DNA of 64,000 nt from NCBI GenBank assembly GCA_902801765.1, contig CADCJO010000003.1, positions 54,342 through 118,341 of the forward strand. The letters are read 5' to 3'. This document shows, one piece after another, positions 54,812 to 63,990 of this stretch; position 1 is the stretch's first letter, and each line of letters begins with the position of its first letter. The position numbers and the translations under genes were made by a program. This stretch comes from an uncultured Eubacteriales bacterium (GTDB lineage: Bacteria > Bacillota > Clostridia > Christensenellales > Aristaeellaceae). Below the pieces are notes generated by a model that saw nothing but the letters and a program-made list of their open reading frames with translations, searched no databases and had not been told where the DNA came from.

Positions 54812-57229
54812 ATGGAGCGCCAGGGAGCGCTGGCAGCCTACGCGCGGGCGGCGGCGAAGGAGCGCGAGGAATATCTTCGGCAAAGCGCGGTCAAAAAAGC
54901 GAACGTAATCACGCGCGGCAAATCCCAGGCGGAGAGAGAAGAATACCTCCGCAGCGACGCCTTTTCCACCCTGCTTTATCAGCAAAAGCGCCGGGACAAG
55001 GCATATCAGGCCCTGCTGCGCGGGGAACTGGTGATGGACTATCATCAGGAAGAATTCCGCGAGCTGCTTCCCCTGATCGAAAGCGAACTCAAACACGGAA
55101 ATGAAATCGACCTGGCCTTCCTGCGGTCGGTGGAAAGCGCGCGGGTAACGCTGGGCCAGGCGCATAAGGCGCTGCGGATGCTCGACAAGCAGACGCCCCG
55201 CCAGTTTTTCCAGGCGCAGCAAAAGCGTCTGACAGACGAAGCGGACGCGCAGGTGGAGCGTTCTCTGCAAAAAGCGGGCTTCTCTCATCTCATAGATAAA
55301 GATCACAAAAAGGGAAGCGTACTGCAATTTATTTTGGATACGGAATTTGACAAGGGCATTACCTCCGGCTGGGTGGAAAAAGCGTTCCACCCGAAATCGC
55401 TGACGGGCGTGCTGCTGGAGGAAATCAACAAGGCGTATCCCGTGCTGGCGGCCTGCGGCAGCGTGTGCGCGCCGTCGGGCGACAGGATTTCCACGCTGAT
55501 TAAAAGTGAAATCAACCGGGCCAAGTACGCTATCTTCGGTGAAATCAAGCGCCGGTTCCCGGAAAAACGCATCCGCCGTCTGCTGCGTGACAACGCCTCC
55601 ATCCTGCATCTGCAGCGGCAGGCGGACGCAGCGCTGGCCCGGCAGAAGAAGCTGCACTCCGCGCTGCTGAATGCCATCCCCGAGCACTACCGGGATCTGT
55701 ATCCCCTGGCCCGGGCCATGAAGCGGCGGTTCATCCTGCACCTTGGCCCCACCAATTCCGGCAAAACCTACGAAGGCGTGCACCGCCTGCGCGGCGCGCG
55801 GAACGGGATTTATCTGGGTCCGCTGCGTTTGCTGGCGGCGGAGCAGTTTGAAAGCCTGAACATGGCGGACGTGCCCTGTTCGTTGGTCACTGGGGAAGAA
55901 CAGATTCGCGTACCATTCAGCCGGGTGCAGTCCTCCACCGTGGAGATGGCCGACCTGAAAGCGCACTACGACGTGGCGGTGATCGACGAATGTCAGATGA
56001 TCGCCGACCGCGACCGGGGCGGCGCCTGGACGGCGGCCATCCTGGGCCTGTGTGCCGACGAGATTCACGCCTGCGCCTCCCCCGACGCGGAAGGGCTGCT
56101 GACTCAGATGATCCAGGATTGCGGGGACGGGCTGTCCATCGTGCGCCACGAGCGCATGACGCCGCTGGAAGTGGAAAAGGAGGGCTTTCAGTTTCCTTCC
56201 TCCGTGCGGCCCGGCGACGCGCTGATCGTGTTTTCCAAGGCGCGGGTGCACGCCGTGGCGGCGGAATTAAAAAACAAAGGCTACCGGGTGTCGCTGATTT
56301 ACGGCGCGCTGCCGCCCGACGTGCGCCGCGACCAGGCTGAGCGCTTCCACCGGGGCGACACCGACGTGGTGGTGTCCACCGACGCCATCGCCATGGGCAT
56401 GAACCTACCAATCGAGCGGGTGGTATTTCTGGAATCGGAAAAGTATGACGGCGACATCACCCGCACCCTCACCGATGCGGAAATCAAGCAAATCGCGGGC
56501 CGCGCCGGGCGGTACGGCATTTATGACATTGGCTACGTGAACGCCTTCGGCTTCAAGGGGCTGGTGGCCCGAGCCTTGAAAAAGCCGCTGTATCCGCTGA
56601 CGGAAGCCATCATCCGCTTCCCGGAATCGCTGCTGGGCATTCCCCTGCCGCTGACCCAGATTCTAAATCAATGGATCGCCATGCAGGAAAAGAGCCATTT
56701 TTCCAAAGCCTCCACCATGCGGATGGAATTGCTGGCGAAGATGATGGAAACGCCGCGCACCGACAAGGAGCTGCTCTACCGTTTCATCTGCATTCCCTTC
56801 GACGAAACCGACCCCGACCTGCTGGCCCGCTGGAAAGCCATGTACCACGCGGAAGCGCATCAGGAGCACATCGAAGTGCTGCTGGAAATCCCCGGCCTGC
56901 TCAATCCCGAGGACTGCGGCATCGACATGCTGGACGGGCTGGAAGCGGACTACCGCCGGTGCGACCTGTATTACAATTACGCCCGCCTGTTCCTGCCGGA
57001 ACCCGACGAGATCCTGGAGGAGATTCAGCGCCGCAAGGATTTGATTTCCCAGGGCATCATCCACATTCTGTCCACCCAGAAGCTGCAGCAGAAGACCTGC
57101 CGCTCCTGCAAGCGCCGTCTGCCCTGGAACTGGCCTTATCCCCTCTGCGACGCCTGTTTCCGCAAGCGCTCCTACCAGGGGCGCGGGCGCGCGCCGTACT
57201 TCCCGGACAGCGCCGAGTGGGAGGAATGA
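54812..57229 (+). CDS. SUV3-like DExH RNA helicase with C-terminal zinc finger
   Basis: 805 residues. An N-terminal region (about 1-300) rich in Lys, Arg and Glu, then a helicase core: Walker A LHLGPTNSGKTYEGVHRL (about 310-327), LGPLRLLAAEQFESLN, VTGEEQIRVP, Walker B YDVAVIDECQMIADRDRGGAWT (near 392), then VVVSTDAIAMGMNLP and QIAGRAGRYG. This is the set of mitochondrial SUV3, the degradosome helicase. The C-terminus has a CxxC pair set (CRSCKRRLPWNWPYPLCDAC) that could bind zinc. SD GGTGAGG. No partner RNase is adjacent. Confidence 0.85.
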   Translation: MERQGALAAYARAAAKEREEYLRQSAVKKANVITRGKSQAEREEYLRSDAFSTLLYQQKRRDKAYQALLRGELVMDYHQEEFRELLPLIESELKHGNEIDLAFLRSVESARVTLGQAHKALRMLDKQTPRQFFQAQQKRLTDEADAQVERSLQKAGFSHLIDKDHKKGSVLQFILDTEFDKGITSGWVEKAFHPKSLTGVLLEEINKAYPVLAACGSVCAPSGDRISTLIKSEINRAKYAIFGEIKRRFPEKRIRRLLRDNASILHLQRQADAALARQKKLHSALLNAIPEHYRDLYPLARAMKRRFILHLGPTNSGKTYEGVHRLRGARNGIYLGPLRLLAAEQFESLNMADVPCSLVTGEEQIRVPFSRVQSSTVEMADLKAHYDVAVIDECQMIADRDRGGAWTAAILGLCADEIHACASPDAEGLLTQMIQDCGDGLSIVRHERMTPLEVEKEGFQFPSSVRPGDALIVFSKARVHAVAAELKNKGYRVSLIYGALPPDVRRDQAERFHRGDTDVVVSTDAIAMGMNLPIERVVFLESEKYDGDITRTLTDAEIKQIAGRAGRYGIYDIGYVNAFGFKGLVARALKKPLYPLTEAIIRFPESLLGIPLPLTQILNQWIAMQEKSHFSKASTMRMELLAKMMETPRTDKELLYRFICIPFDETDPDLLARWKAMYHAEAHQEHIEVLLEIPGLLNPEDCGIDMLDGLEADYRRCDLYYNYARLFLPEPDEILEEIQRRKDLISQGIIHILSTQKLQQKTCRSCKRRLPWNWPYPLCDACFRKRSYQGRGRAPYFPDSAEWEE

Positions 57230-57230
57230 T

Positions 57231-57343
57231 GTGGAGAGAGTGCAGAGTACAGAGTGCAGATAAAGAAACCAAAATTCAGGAGTGCTTTTTTGTCAGGCAT
57301 ACTGCATCTGAACTCTGTACTCTGTACTCTGAACTCCCTACCC
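57231..57343. repeat. Heptamer inverted array, locus J
   Basis: Left arm 57231-57260: GAGAGTGC, AGAGTAC, AGAGTGC. Right arm 57300-57342: ACTCTGT, ACTCTGT, ACTCTGA, ACTCCCT. Core about 40 bp. It directly follows the helicase stop. Confidence 0.8.
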
Positions 57344-57385
57344 GTACGCCTGCTTCATTTCCCTCAATTATTTTTCTTTTCCCCC

Positions 57386-57413
57386 TTGACAAACCGGGAA
57401 AGTCTGGTATAAT
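57386..57413 (+). promoter_or_regulatory. Promoter of infC-rpmI-rplT
   Basis: TTGACA (57386-57391), 16 bp, TATAAT (57408-57413). Confidence 0.85.
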
Positions 57414-57419
57414 ACCCTT

Positions 57420-57567
57420 GTTTCAAGCAGAAGCTGCCCGCTTCTCTCCGACGCGAATCATGTTTTGCGCGGGTCATGGCACTCTTTTTCAGGATGTGTA
57501 TGCATGGACGGGTGGCTTCACCCGTCCATTTTTTGATGGACTCAATTGATTGGGAGGTGTATCGACC
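57420..57567 (+). promoter_or_regulatory. L20-type leader of the infC operon
   Basis: About 150 nt of untranslated leader ending in a strong terminator before infC. In Bacillus an equivalent leader is bound by L20, which shifts the balance to termination. The L20-binding structure itself cannot be proved by eye. Confidence 0.6.
57504..57534 (+). terminator. Leader terminator (attenuator) before infC
   Basis: ATGGACGGGTG and CACCCGTCCAT form a perfect 11-bp stem with a 4-nt loop, followed by six T. It sits between the promoter and the first gene, so it must be conditionally read through. Confidence 0.88.
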
Positions 57568-58143
57568 ATAGCCGCAGAATTGCTCATCAACGAAGAAATC
57601 CGGGACCGTGAAGTGCGCGTCATTGGCGCGGACGGAGCGCAGCTGGGCATCATGCCCACCCGCAAGGCGCTGGAACTGGCCGAGGAAGCCGAACTGGATT
57701 TGGTGAAAATCGTGCCCACCGCGCAGCCCCCCGTCTGCAAGCTGATGGATTATGACAAGCACCGCTACGAACAGGCCAAGCGCGAACGCGAGATGCGCAA
57801 GAACCAGAAGGAACGCATCGTGTCCCTCAAAGAGGTTCAGCTGTCCGTCACGATCGAGGAAAACGACGTGGCGGTGAAAGCCAAGAACGCCGTCAAGTTC
57901 CTGGAGGGCGGCGACAAGGTAAAGGTGAGCATCCGTTTCCGTGGCCGTCAGATCGCCCACAGCGACATCGGCATGAAAGTCATGCAGGAATTCGCCGAGC
58001 GGGTGAAGGACGTGTGCACCGTCGAACGCCGTCCCATGATTGAAGGGCGCAACATGATCATGATCTTAGCGCCCAAAGCGGAAAAAGCCAGCAAGGCCGA
58101 CAAGGCCGCGAAAGCAGCCAAGGAAGAAGCCCCGCAGGCATAA
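57568..58143 (+). CDS. infC: Translation initiation factor IF-3, AUA start
   Basis: 191 residues: N-domain opening IAAELLINEEIRDREVRVIG, linker rich in Lys and Arg, C-domain with VKVSIRFRGRQIAHSDIG. The frame upstream is open to TTG at 57550, but that TTG begins inside the GGGAGG ribosome site; the first initiator-like codon at proper distance is ATA (57568). Rare AUU, AUC or AUA starts are known for infC and let IF-3 discriminate against its own mRNA. The Ala/Lys-rich tail is an unusual extension. Confidence 0.92.
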   Translation: MAAELLINEEIRDREVRVIGADGAQLGIMPTRKALELAEEAELDLVKIVPTAQPPVCKLMDYDKHRYEQAKREREMRKNQKERIVSLKEVQLSVTIEENDVAVKAKNAVKFLEGGDKVKVSIRFRGRQIAHSDIGMKVMQEFAERVKDVCTVERRPMIEGRNMIMILAPKAEKASKADKAAKAAKEEAPQA

Positions 58144-58173
58144 TCAACACTTTCCGGAAGGAGGAACTTATCC

Positions 58174-58374
58174 ATGCCCAAGCAAAAGACCCACCGCGGC
58201 GCCGCCAAGCGTTTTAGCCTGACCAAGACCGGCAAGGTGAAGCACAAGAAAATGAACGCCAACCATATCCTCAACAAGAAGACCACCAAGCGCATCCGTC
58301 ACCTGCGCATGGGCGGCAGCCTGCAGAACAACGCCGAAGCCGCCACCATCCGCAAGCTGATCCCCTACAAGTAA
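58174..58374 (+). CDS. rpmI: 50S ribosomal protein L35
   Basis: 66 residues, basic, [20 protein letters not shown] start and the [15 protein letters not shown] core. GGAGG precedes the ATG. Between infC and rplT as in nearly all bacteria. Confidence 0.97.
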   Translation: MPKQKTHRGAAKRFSLTKTGKVKHKKMNANHILNKKTTKRIRHLRMGGSLQNNAEAATIRKLIPYK

Positions 58375-58407
58375 TCCACCGCCAACCATAAGGAGGAACA
58401 ATAAACT

Positions 58408-58758
58408 ATGGCACGTATTAAGAGGGCTGTCAACGCCCATAAAAAACGCCGCAAGGTGTTCAAGCTGGCGAAGGGTTACTGGGGAAGCAAATCCAAGCAG
58501 TACCGCACTGCCAGCGAACAGGTGCGCCGCTCCCTGCGCTACGCCTATACCGGCCGCAAACTGCGCAAGCGCGACTTCCGCCGCCTGTGGATCATCCGTA
58601 TCAACGCCGCTGCCCGCCTGAGCGGCATGAGCTATTCCACCTTTATCAACGGCCTGAAGAAGAAGAACATCGAAGTCAACCGCAAGATGCTGGCTGACCT
58701 GGCCGTGAACGACGCCGCCGCGTTCGCTCAGCTGGTGGAAATCGCCAAGCAGGCGTAA
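58408..58758 (+). CDS. rplT: 50S ribosomal protein L20
   Basis: 116 residues: [39 protein letters not shown], and the globular end [21 protein letters not shown]. It binds 23S rRNA early in assembly and probably its own leader. Terminator follows. Confidence 0.97.
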   Translation: MARIKRAVNAHKKRRKVFKLAKGYWGSKSKQYRTASEQVRRSLRYAYTGRKLRKRDFRRLWIIRINAAARLSGMSYSTFINGLKKKNIEVNRKMLADLAVNDAAAFAQLVEIAKQA

Positions 58759-58771
58759 GGAAACCGCATGT

Positions 58772-58800
58772 AAAAGCGCCCTACTGCCGGGCGCTTTTTT
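58772..58800 (+). terminator. Terminator after rplT
   Basis: AAAAGCGCCC, 7-nt loop, GGGCGCTTTTTT; also covers the end of the convergent acetyltransferase gene. Confidence 0.85.
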
Positions 58801-59347
58801 CAGTGGGAAAGGAAATGGGCTCCGGGTTTGCGGCGTGACCGCCCAGATGCTTTTCCATCCAGATCATGTCGTACCATCGGCCAAACTTATAGCCGCACTG
58901 GCGGAAGGTACCACAGAGGCGATACCCCATCCGTTCATGGAAACGGGGGCTTAAGTGGGTCAGGTATTCGTCCTCCTGCTCGACCCAGGTGATGCAGGCG
59001 TAGGCATTCAGGAAATGGCGGCGCTTGAGTTCCTCTTCCAAGGCCGTATACAGCGCCCGGCCATAGCCTTTTCCATGGGCGTCCCTGCGCAGATAGATCG
59101 TGGTCTCCACCGACCAGGCATAGGCTGCCCGGCCTTTGAACACGCCCGCGTAGGCGTAGCCCAGCGCCTCTCCCCCGTCCTCCAGCACCAGATAAGGATA
59201 CTTTTTCAGCGTGTCCGAAATGCGCCGGGCAAACTCCGCTTCCGATGGCGCTTCGTATTCAAAGGTAATGGCGGTGTCCCGGACGTAGGGCGCGTAAATC
59301 CCCAGCAGCGCCGGGGCGTCCTCAGGCTTCGCGGAACGAATCAGCAT
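58781..59347 (-). CDS. GNAT acetyltransferase, phosphinothricin/methionine-sulfoximine type
   Basis: 188 residues. LIRSAKPEDAPALLGIYAPYVRDTAITFEYE is the family opening, with the acetyl-CoA motif YLRRDAHGKGYGRALYTALEEE and the end KFGRWYDMIWMEKHLG. Homologues acetylate phosphinothricin or methionine derivatives. The ATG at 59347 (AGGGGA upstream) is preferred to the frame from 59476, which overlaps the ruvC promoter. Confidence 0.88.
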   Translation of the reverse strand: MLIRSAKPEDAPALLGIYAPYVRDTAITFEYEAPSEAEFARRISDTLKKYPYLVLEDGGEALGYAYAGVFKGRAAYAWSVETTIYLRRDAHGKGYGRALYTALEEELKRRHFLNAYACITWVEQEDEYLTHLSPRFHERMGYRLCGTFRQCGYKFGRWYDMIWMEKHLGGHAANPEPISFPTEKSARQ

Positions 59348-59457
59348 CTTCTGCGGTCCCCTTTCCTGTTCTGTCCGCGTCTTATTGTAATCTCCTTTTC
59401 TTTGCGGCGCAAGCGAAACACCGGGAAAATACAATCCGAAAAGCCAGCCCGGCTGAA

Positions 59458-59486
59458 TTGACAAAAGCGCACACATGTTCTATAAT
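59458..59486 (+). promoter_or_regulatory. Promoter of ruvCAB
   Basis: TTGACA (59458-59463), 17 bp, TATAAT (59481-59486); 28 nt before the ruvC start. No LexA box was recognised. Confidence 0.85.
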
Positions 59487-59513
59487 AATTCCGTCATCAG
59501 AAAGGGGAACCGT

Positions 59514-60008
59514 ATGCGCATTTTAGGAATCGACCCGGGGTTGGCCACGATGGGCTGGGGAGTGCTGGACAGCGTGGGCGGCAAGAGCCAATTGGTCAAA
59601 GCCGGGGCGGTGATCACCCCGCCGGATATGCCCATCCAGCGGCGGCTGCATTCCATTTTTCTGGGCGTGAAGGAACTGATTGTCACCTATCAGCCCGAAG
59701 AAATTGTGTTTGAAGAATTGTTCTTCGCCAAAAACATCACCACCGCCATGAACGTGTCCGCCGCCCGGGGCGTAGCCCTGTGCGCCTGCGCGGACAGCGG
59801 GCTGCCCATGTACGAATATACGCCCATGCAGATCAAGCAGGCTGTAACGGGCTACGGCAAGGCAGATAAAATGCAGGTGCAGCAGATGGTGAAAATGATG
59901 CTGAACCTGCCCGCCATCATCCGTCCCGACGACGCCGCCGACGCCGTTGCCGCCGCGCTCACCCATGCCGCGTCCGGCAGGATGAAGGAACAGTTTTTAA
60001 TGAAGTAG
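59514..60008 (+). CDS. ruvC: Holliday junction resolvase RuvC
   Basis: 164-residue nuclease that cuts four-way junctions as a dimer. Catalytic acids: Asp in MRILGIDPGLATMGWG, Glu in EEIVFEELFFAKN, and Asp pair in RPDDAADAVAAALTHA. The ATG at 59514 follows AAAGGGGAA. Followed by ruvA and ruvB with heptamer loci in both gaps. Confidence 0.96.
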   Translation: MRILGIDPGLATMGWGVLDSVGGKSQLVKAGAVITPPDMPIQRRLHSIFLGVKELIVTYQPEEIVFEELFFAKNITTAMNVSAARGVALCACADSGLPMYEYTPMQIKQAVTGYGKADKMQVQQMVKMMLNLPAIIRPDDAADAVAAALTHAASGRMKEQFLMK

Positions 60009-60117
60009 GAGGTAGGAAGTAGGATGTTTGGTCAGTCTGATGATTGACTCCAGCTTGAAATTCAAGCAATTTGAAATCATGATTAAACCTCCTACCTACT
60101 TCCTACCTCCTACCTTC
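60002..60117. repeat. Heptamer inverted array, locus K (ruvC/ruvA)
   Basis: Left arm 60002-60029: GTAGGAG, GTAGGAA, GTAGGAT. Right arm 60083-60116: CCTCCTA, CCTACTT, CCTACCT, CCTACCT. Core about 55 bp with AT-rich inverted bits (TTGAAATTCAA). The left arm carries the ruvC stop. Confidence 0.85.
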
Positions 60118-60134
60118 GACGAAAAGGAGCTTCT

Positions 60135-60737
60135 ATGTACGCATATCTGAACGGCAAGGTAGCCGAGAAGGGCCCAAACAGCCTGGTGATCGACGTGGGC
60201 GGGGTGGGGTATTTACTGTCTGTGAGCATGAATACCTTGCAGGAGACGCCGCCCGTCGGGGAGAATATGAAGGTGTATACCCTGCTGTCCGTGCGGGAGG
60301 ACGCCATGGAGCTGTTCGGCTTCGCATCCCAGGAGGAAAAGCGGATGTTCAGCCGTCTCCTGTCCGTCAGCGGCATCGGACCGAAGGTGGCGCTGAGCAT
60401 TTTGGGGGCCATGCCCCTGCGGGATTTAACGCTTGCCATCGTCACCGGCGACACCGCGTCCCTGTCCCGGGCACCGGGGGTCGGCAAGAAAACCGCCCAG
60501 CGCATCGCCCTGGAATTAAAAGAAAAGGTAGACGAAAGTGACCTGAGCTATATCCCCGCCAACGCCGGGCCTGTCACCCCCGTCCAGGAAGACGCCGCCC
60601 AGGAGGCTCTGGCCGCCCTGCAAGCCCTGGGCTATACCGCCGGAGAAGCCGCCAAGGCCGTGTCCCAGGTGCGGGGTCAGAGCGATTCCGCCAACGAGCT
60701 GGTGCGGCTGGCGCTGCGGAATATGGCGGGGTTCTGA
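60135..60737 (+). CDS. ruvA: Holliday junction DNA helicase subunit RuvA
   Basis: 200 residues: OB-fold domain I (MYAYLNGKVAEKGPNSLVIDVGGVGY), helix-hairpin-helix domain II (FSRLLSVSGIGPKVALSILG, LSRAPGVGKKTAQRIALELKEK), and a C-terminal domain III that contacts RuvB (AAQEALAALQALGYTAGEA). AAAAGGAG precedes the ATG. Confidence 0.96.
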   Translation: MYAYLNGKVAEKGPNSLVIDVGGVGYLLSVSMNTLQETPPVGENMKVYTLLSVREDAMELFGFASQEEKRMFSRLLSVSGIGPKVALSILGAMPLRDLTLAIVTGDTASLSRAPGVGKKTAQRIALELKEKVDESDLSYIPANAGPVTPVQEDAAQEALAALQALGYTAGEAAKAVSQVRGQSDSANELVRLALRNMAGF

Positions 60738-60739
60738 AA

Positions 60740-60865
60740 GAGTTCTAAGTTTTAAGTTCCAAGTTCTAAGTTCCAAGCATTGAACAAAACAGCAGCAGAA
60801 AAAAACATCGCCTTCGTCTGACAGCATTTGGCTAAAAACTTAGAACTTGGAACTTAGAACTAAAT
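60740..60865. repeat. Heptamer inverted array, locus L (ruvA/ruvB)
   Basis: Left arm 60740-60778: AGTTCTA, AGTTTTA, AGTTCCA, AGTTCTA, AGTTCCA. Right arm 60832-60865: AAAAACT, TAGAACT, TGGAACT, TAGAACT. Core about 54 bp. Same heptamer type as loci C and E. Confidence 0.85.
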
Positions 60866-60900
60866 TCCCCATGAATGTAACAAATCGAAGGAGAAAAAAC

Positions 60901-61953
60901 GTGCCTACCGACGATCGTTTGGTGATGACCGGGATGCGGAAAGAGGACGAGGAGCTGGACACCTCCCTCCGTCCGCATAACCTGCGGGAATACATCGGCC
61001 AGGAAAAGGTGAAAAACAGCCTGCAAATTTATATCAGCGCGGCGCTGAAGCGCCATGACGCGCTGGATCATATCCTGCTCTACGGCCCGCCTGGTCTGGG
61101 CAAAACGACGCTGGCCTGCATCGTGGCGTCCGAAATGGGCCAAAACATCCGCGTCACCTCCGGCCCCGCCATCGAGCGGCCCGGCGATCTGGCTTCCATC
61201 CTGACGAACCTGAACCAGGGCGACATTCTGTTCATCGACGAAATCCACCGCTTAAGCCGCGCCGTGGAGGAAGTGCTGTATCCCGCGATGGAGGACTACG
61301 CCCTGGATATCATGATTGGCAAGGGCCCCACCGCCCGGAGTATGCGGCTGGACCTGCCCAAATTTACCCTGGTCGGCGCCACCACCCGGGCCGGGCGTTT
61401 GTCCGCGCCTCTGCGTGATCGGTTCGGCATTGTGTTCCGGCTGGAGATGTACACGCCCCAGGAGCTGGCTAAGATCGTGGGCCGCAGCGCCGGCATTCTA
61501 GGTATGCCCTACGACGCGGACGGCATCATGGAAATCGCCCGCCGCAGCCGCGGCACACCCCGTATCGCCAACCGCCTCTTGAAACGCGTACGGGACTACG
61601 CCCAGGTGCGGGCCGACGGCCACATCACCGCCGAGGTCGCCCGGGACAGCCTGAATATGCAGGACGTGGACGCCCTGGGCCTGGACCGCATCGACCGGGC
61701 CGTGCTCTCCGCCATGATAGAAAAGTTTGGCGGCGGCCCCGTGGGCCTGGACACGCTGGCCGCCGTCACCGGCGAGGACGCCGTGACCATCGAGGACGTG
61801 TACGAGCCCTACCTCATGCAGCTGGGCTTCATCATGCGCACGCCCCGGGGCCGCGTCTGCACGCCGCTGGCCTATCAGCATCTGGGCAAAACACCCCCCG
61901 CCAACTACAACGAAAAGGTGCAGGAAGCAGAGCAAACCAGCCTGCTGGATTGA
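60901..61953 (+). CDS. ruvB: Holliday junction branch-migration ATPase RuvB (GTG start)
   Basis: 350-residue AAA+ motor: [18 protein letters not shown], Walker [19 protein letters not shown], Walker [14 protein letters not shown], sensor 1 [18 protein letters not shown] with arginine finger, winged helix at the end ([21 protein letters not shown]). The GTG at 60901 is eight bases after GAAGGAG and gives the usual length; an earlier ATG at 60871 has no ribosome site. Confidence 0.95.
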   Translation: MPTDDRLVMTGMRKEDEELDTSLRPHNLREYIGQEKVKNSLQIYISAALKRHDALDHILLYGPPGLGKTTLACIVASEMGQNIRVTSGPAIERPGDLASILTNLNQGDILFIDEIHRLSRAVEEVLYPAMEDYALDIMIGKGPTARSMRLDLPKFTLVGATTRAGRLSAPLRDRFGIVFRLEMYTPQELAKIVGRSAGILGMPYDADGIMEIARRSRGTPRIANRLLKRVRDYAQVRADGHITAEVARDSLNMQDVDALGLDRIDRAVLSAMIEKFGGGPVGLDTLAAVTGEDAVTIEDVYEPYLMQLGFIMRTPRGRVCTPLAYQHLGKTPPANYNEKVQEAEQTSLLD

Positions 61954-61960
61954 GGAAAAA

Positions 61961-62449
61961 ATGATGATTCGACTGGCAGCTACGCAGGATTTGGACGACA
62001 TTCTGCGGGTATACGATCAAGCCCGACAGTTCATGCGGGCGTCTGGCAACATGCTGCAATGGGTAAACGGCTATCCACAGCGGGATTTATTGGAAGCGGA
62101 CATCGAAAAAAGCCATCTGTTCGTGATCGAGGAAGACGGCAGACTGCACGGTGTGTTCGCCTTCATCCTGGGCGACGACCCTACTTACGCCTGCATTGAA
62201 GATGGACGCTGGCTCAACGACAAGCCCTACGGCACCATCCATCGCATCGGCACCGACGGCACCATTCATGGCGCGGTGCGTTTGGCGCGGGACTATGCCC
62301 TGCAATTTACCGATGAGGTGCGCGCCGACACCCACGCGGACAACAAGCCCATGCAGCACACGCTGACCAAGAACGGCTTTATCCGCTGCGGCATCATTTA
62401 CCTGGAAAACGGCGACCCGAGAATCGCTTATCAATATTCAAAGGAATGA
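61961..62449 (+). CDS. GNAT-family acetyltransferase
   Basis: 162 residues, IRLAATQDLDDILRVYDQARQFMRASGNMLQW at the start and RADTHADNKPMQHTLTKNGFIRCGI in the C-terminal half, typical of a Firmicutes GNAT subgroup of unknown substrate. GAGGAAAAA precedes the ATG. Seven bases after ruvB, and six before queA, so one operon. Confidence 0.85.
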   Translation: MMIRLAATQDLDDILRVYDQARQFMRASGNMLQWVNGYPQRDLLEADIEKSHLFVIEEDGRLHGVFAFILGDDPTYACIEDGRWLNDKPYGTIHRIGTDGTIHGAVRLARDYALQFTDEVRADTHADNKPMQHTLTKNGFIRCGIIYLENGDPRIAYQYSKE

Positions 62450-62455
62450 CTGTAT

Positions 62456-63514
62456 TTGAAAACCTCTGATTTTTACTACGACCTGCCCGAGCGTCTCATT
62501 GCCCAAACCCCCATGGAGCCCCGGGACGCCGCCCGGATGATGGTGATTCACCGGGACACGGGACTGCGAGAGGATAAGATTTTCCGCGACCTGCCGGACT
62601 ATCTGCGTCCCGGCGACGTGATGGTGATCAACCAGACCAAGGTCATCCCCGCCCGGCTGCTGGGGGAAAAGGAAGAAACCCACGTACCGGTAGAAATCCT
62701 GTTGCTGAAACGTATCGACAAGGATCATTGGGAAACCCTGGTTCGCCCCGGACGGCGCTTGAAAAAGGGCGTGACCGTGTCCTTTGGCGGCGGCCTCCTG
62801 CGGGCCGAAATCGGCGACACCACCGACGCGGGCGGACGCATCGTGACATTTATTTATGAGGGCGTTTTCGAGGAATTATTGGACAAGCTGGGCGAAATGC
62901 CCCTGCCGCCCTATATTCACGAAAAGCTGGAGGACCCCTCTCAGTATCAGACCATCTACGCAAAGCAGGAGGGCAGTGCCGCTGCCCCCACCGCCGGGCT
63001 CCACTTCACCCCCGAGGTGATGGAGCGCGTCAGAGCAAAGGGGATCGAGATCGTGCCGGTGCTGCTGCACGTGGGTCTGGGCACTTTCCGCCCCGTGAAG
63101 GCCGAGGACGTGAGCGAGCACAAAATGCACTCCGAATACTACGAAGTCACCCCCGAAGCCGCGGAGAAAATCAACGCCGCCCGGAAAAACGGCGGCCGCA
63201 TCGTCTGCATCGGCACAACGAGCGTGCGCACCCTGGAAACCGTGGCCACGGACGACGGCATCGTGCATCCCGGCATGGGCAACACCAGCATCTTTATCAC
63301 CCCCGGGGTCAAGCTGAAAGCCACTGACGTGCTTTTGACCAACTTCCACCTGCCGGAATCCACGCTGCTGATGCTCGTTTCCGCCCTGATGGGAAGGAAA
63401 GAAGCGCTGGCCGCCTACCAGGAAGCGGTGGAAAAGGAGTACCGTTTTTTCAGCTTTGGCGACTGTATGCTGATTACCGGCAGGATGCCAAGAGAGATCA
63501 AAGCAGAGGAATAA
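62456..63514 (+). CDS. queA: S-adenosylmethionine:tRNA ribosyltransferase-isomerase (TTG start)
   Basis: Makes epoxyqueuosine at the wobble base of tRNA. 352 residues: [79 protein letters not shown]. Start is TTG at 62456, nine bases after AAGGA; a nearby ATG at 62446 is out of frame and stops at once. tgt does not follow in this window. Confidence 0.95.
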   Translation: MKTSDFYYDLPERLIAQTPMEPRDAARMMVIHRDTGLREDKIFRDLPDYLRPGDVMVINQTKVIPARLLGEKEETHVPVEILLLKRIDKDHWETLVRPGRRLKKGVTVSFGGGLLRAEIGDTTDAGGRIVTFIYEGVFEELLDKLGEMPLPPYIHEKLEDPSQYQTIYAKQEGSAAAPTAGLHFTPEVMERVRAKGIEIVPVLLHVGLGTFRPVKAEDVSEHKMHSEYYEVTPEAAEKINAARKNGGRIVCIGTTSVRTLETVATDDGIVHPGMGNTSIFITPGVKLKATDVLLTNFHLPESTLLMLVSALMGRKEALAAYQEAVEKEYRFFSFGDCMLITGRMPREIKAEE

Positions 63515-63657
63515 TGCGGCTGTCTTTGGACAAGTCTTTTGCTTGGAACAGAAGACTGAAACCGGCGAATCGCTTCAGCGCTCAGCGCTTATGGGCTGTA
63601 AAGCGCCTTCCGATCCATGCGGCCTATGGACAAAATGACAGAAAATGCGTTTTGCGT

Positions 63658-63686
63658 TTGACAAAGACCTTGCCTGGTGCTACAAT
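63658..63686 (+). promoter_or_regulatory. Promoter of the 41-residue gene
   Basis: TTGACA (63658-63663), 17 bp, TACAAT (63681-63686). Confidence 0.75.
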
Positions 63687-63739
63687 ACACCCACTCAGGC
63701 GATGATACCTGGGTATACCAAGCAAGGAGGTAATCCGCC

Positions 63740-63865
63740 ATGACTTTAACCAAAATCTGGTCGAAGATCGAGCGCGAAGAGCCGCTTACCACACGCGAAA
63801 ACAAAGCTTTCACAGATGGTATTATTCGGGCGATTGACGCGCTTGCAAAGGCGCAGGGAAAATAA
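63740..63865 (+). CDS. Small protein, 41 residues, unknown
   Basis: Frame of 41 codons opening MTLTKIWSKIEREEPLTTRE and ending DALAKAQGK; about half its residues are charged, consistent with a helical peptide. The ribosome site AAGGAGG is perfect and well spaced, the promoter is near consensus, and a strong terminator follows 18 bases after the stop, so this looks like a real monocistronic gene. No family recognised. The gap 63515-63739 before it holds its promoter only. Confidence 0.7.
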   Translation: MTLTKIWSKIEREEPLTTRENKAFTDGIIRAIDALAKAQGK

Positions 63866-63882
63866 TTATTTTTTCTCAGAAG

Positions 63883-63906
63883 CCAGCCGTTTGGCTGGTT
63901 TTTTTA
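63883..63906 (+). terminator. Terminator after the 41-residue gene
   Basis: CCAGCC, GTTT loop, GGCTGG, then seven T. Confidence 0.85.
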
Positions 63907-63990
63907 TACTATTGCTCGTCTAAAATATTGAAAGATTCGGGATGGATTTTTCGTTCTGGCAAAGCTGAATGAAGGGAGGACGAACCGTCG

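Noticed and set aside
54633-54908. 91-codon frame upstream of the helicase
   Set aside because: It overlaps the helicase start in another frame and has no ribosome site.
63514-63705. 63-codon frame just after queA
   Set aside because: No ribosome site, overlaps the promoter of the 41-residue gene, unlikely composition.
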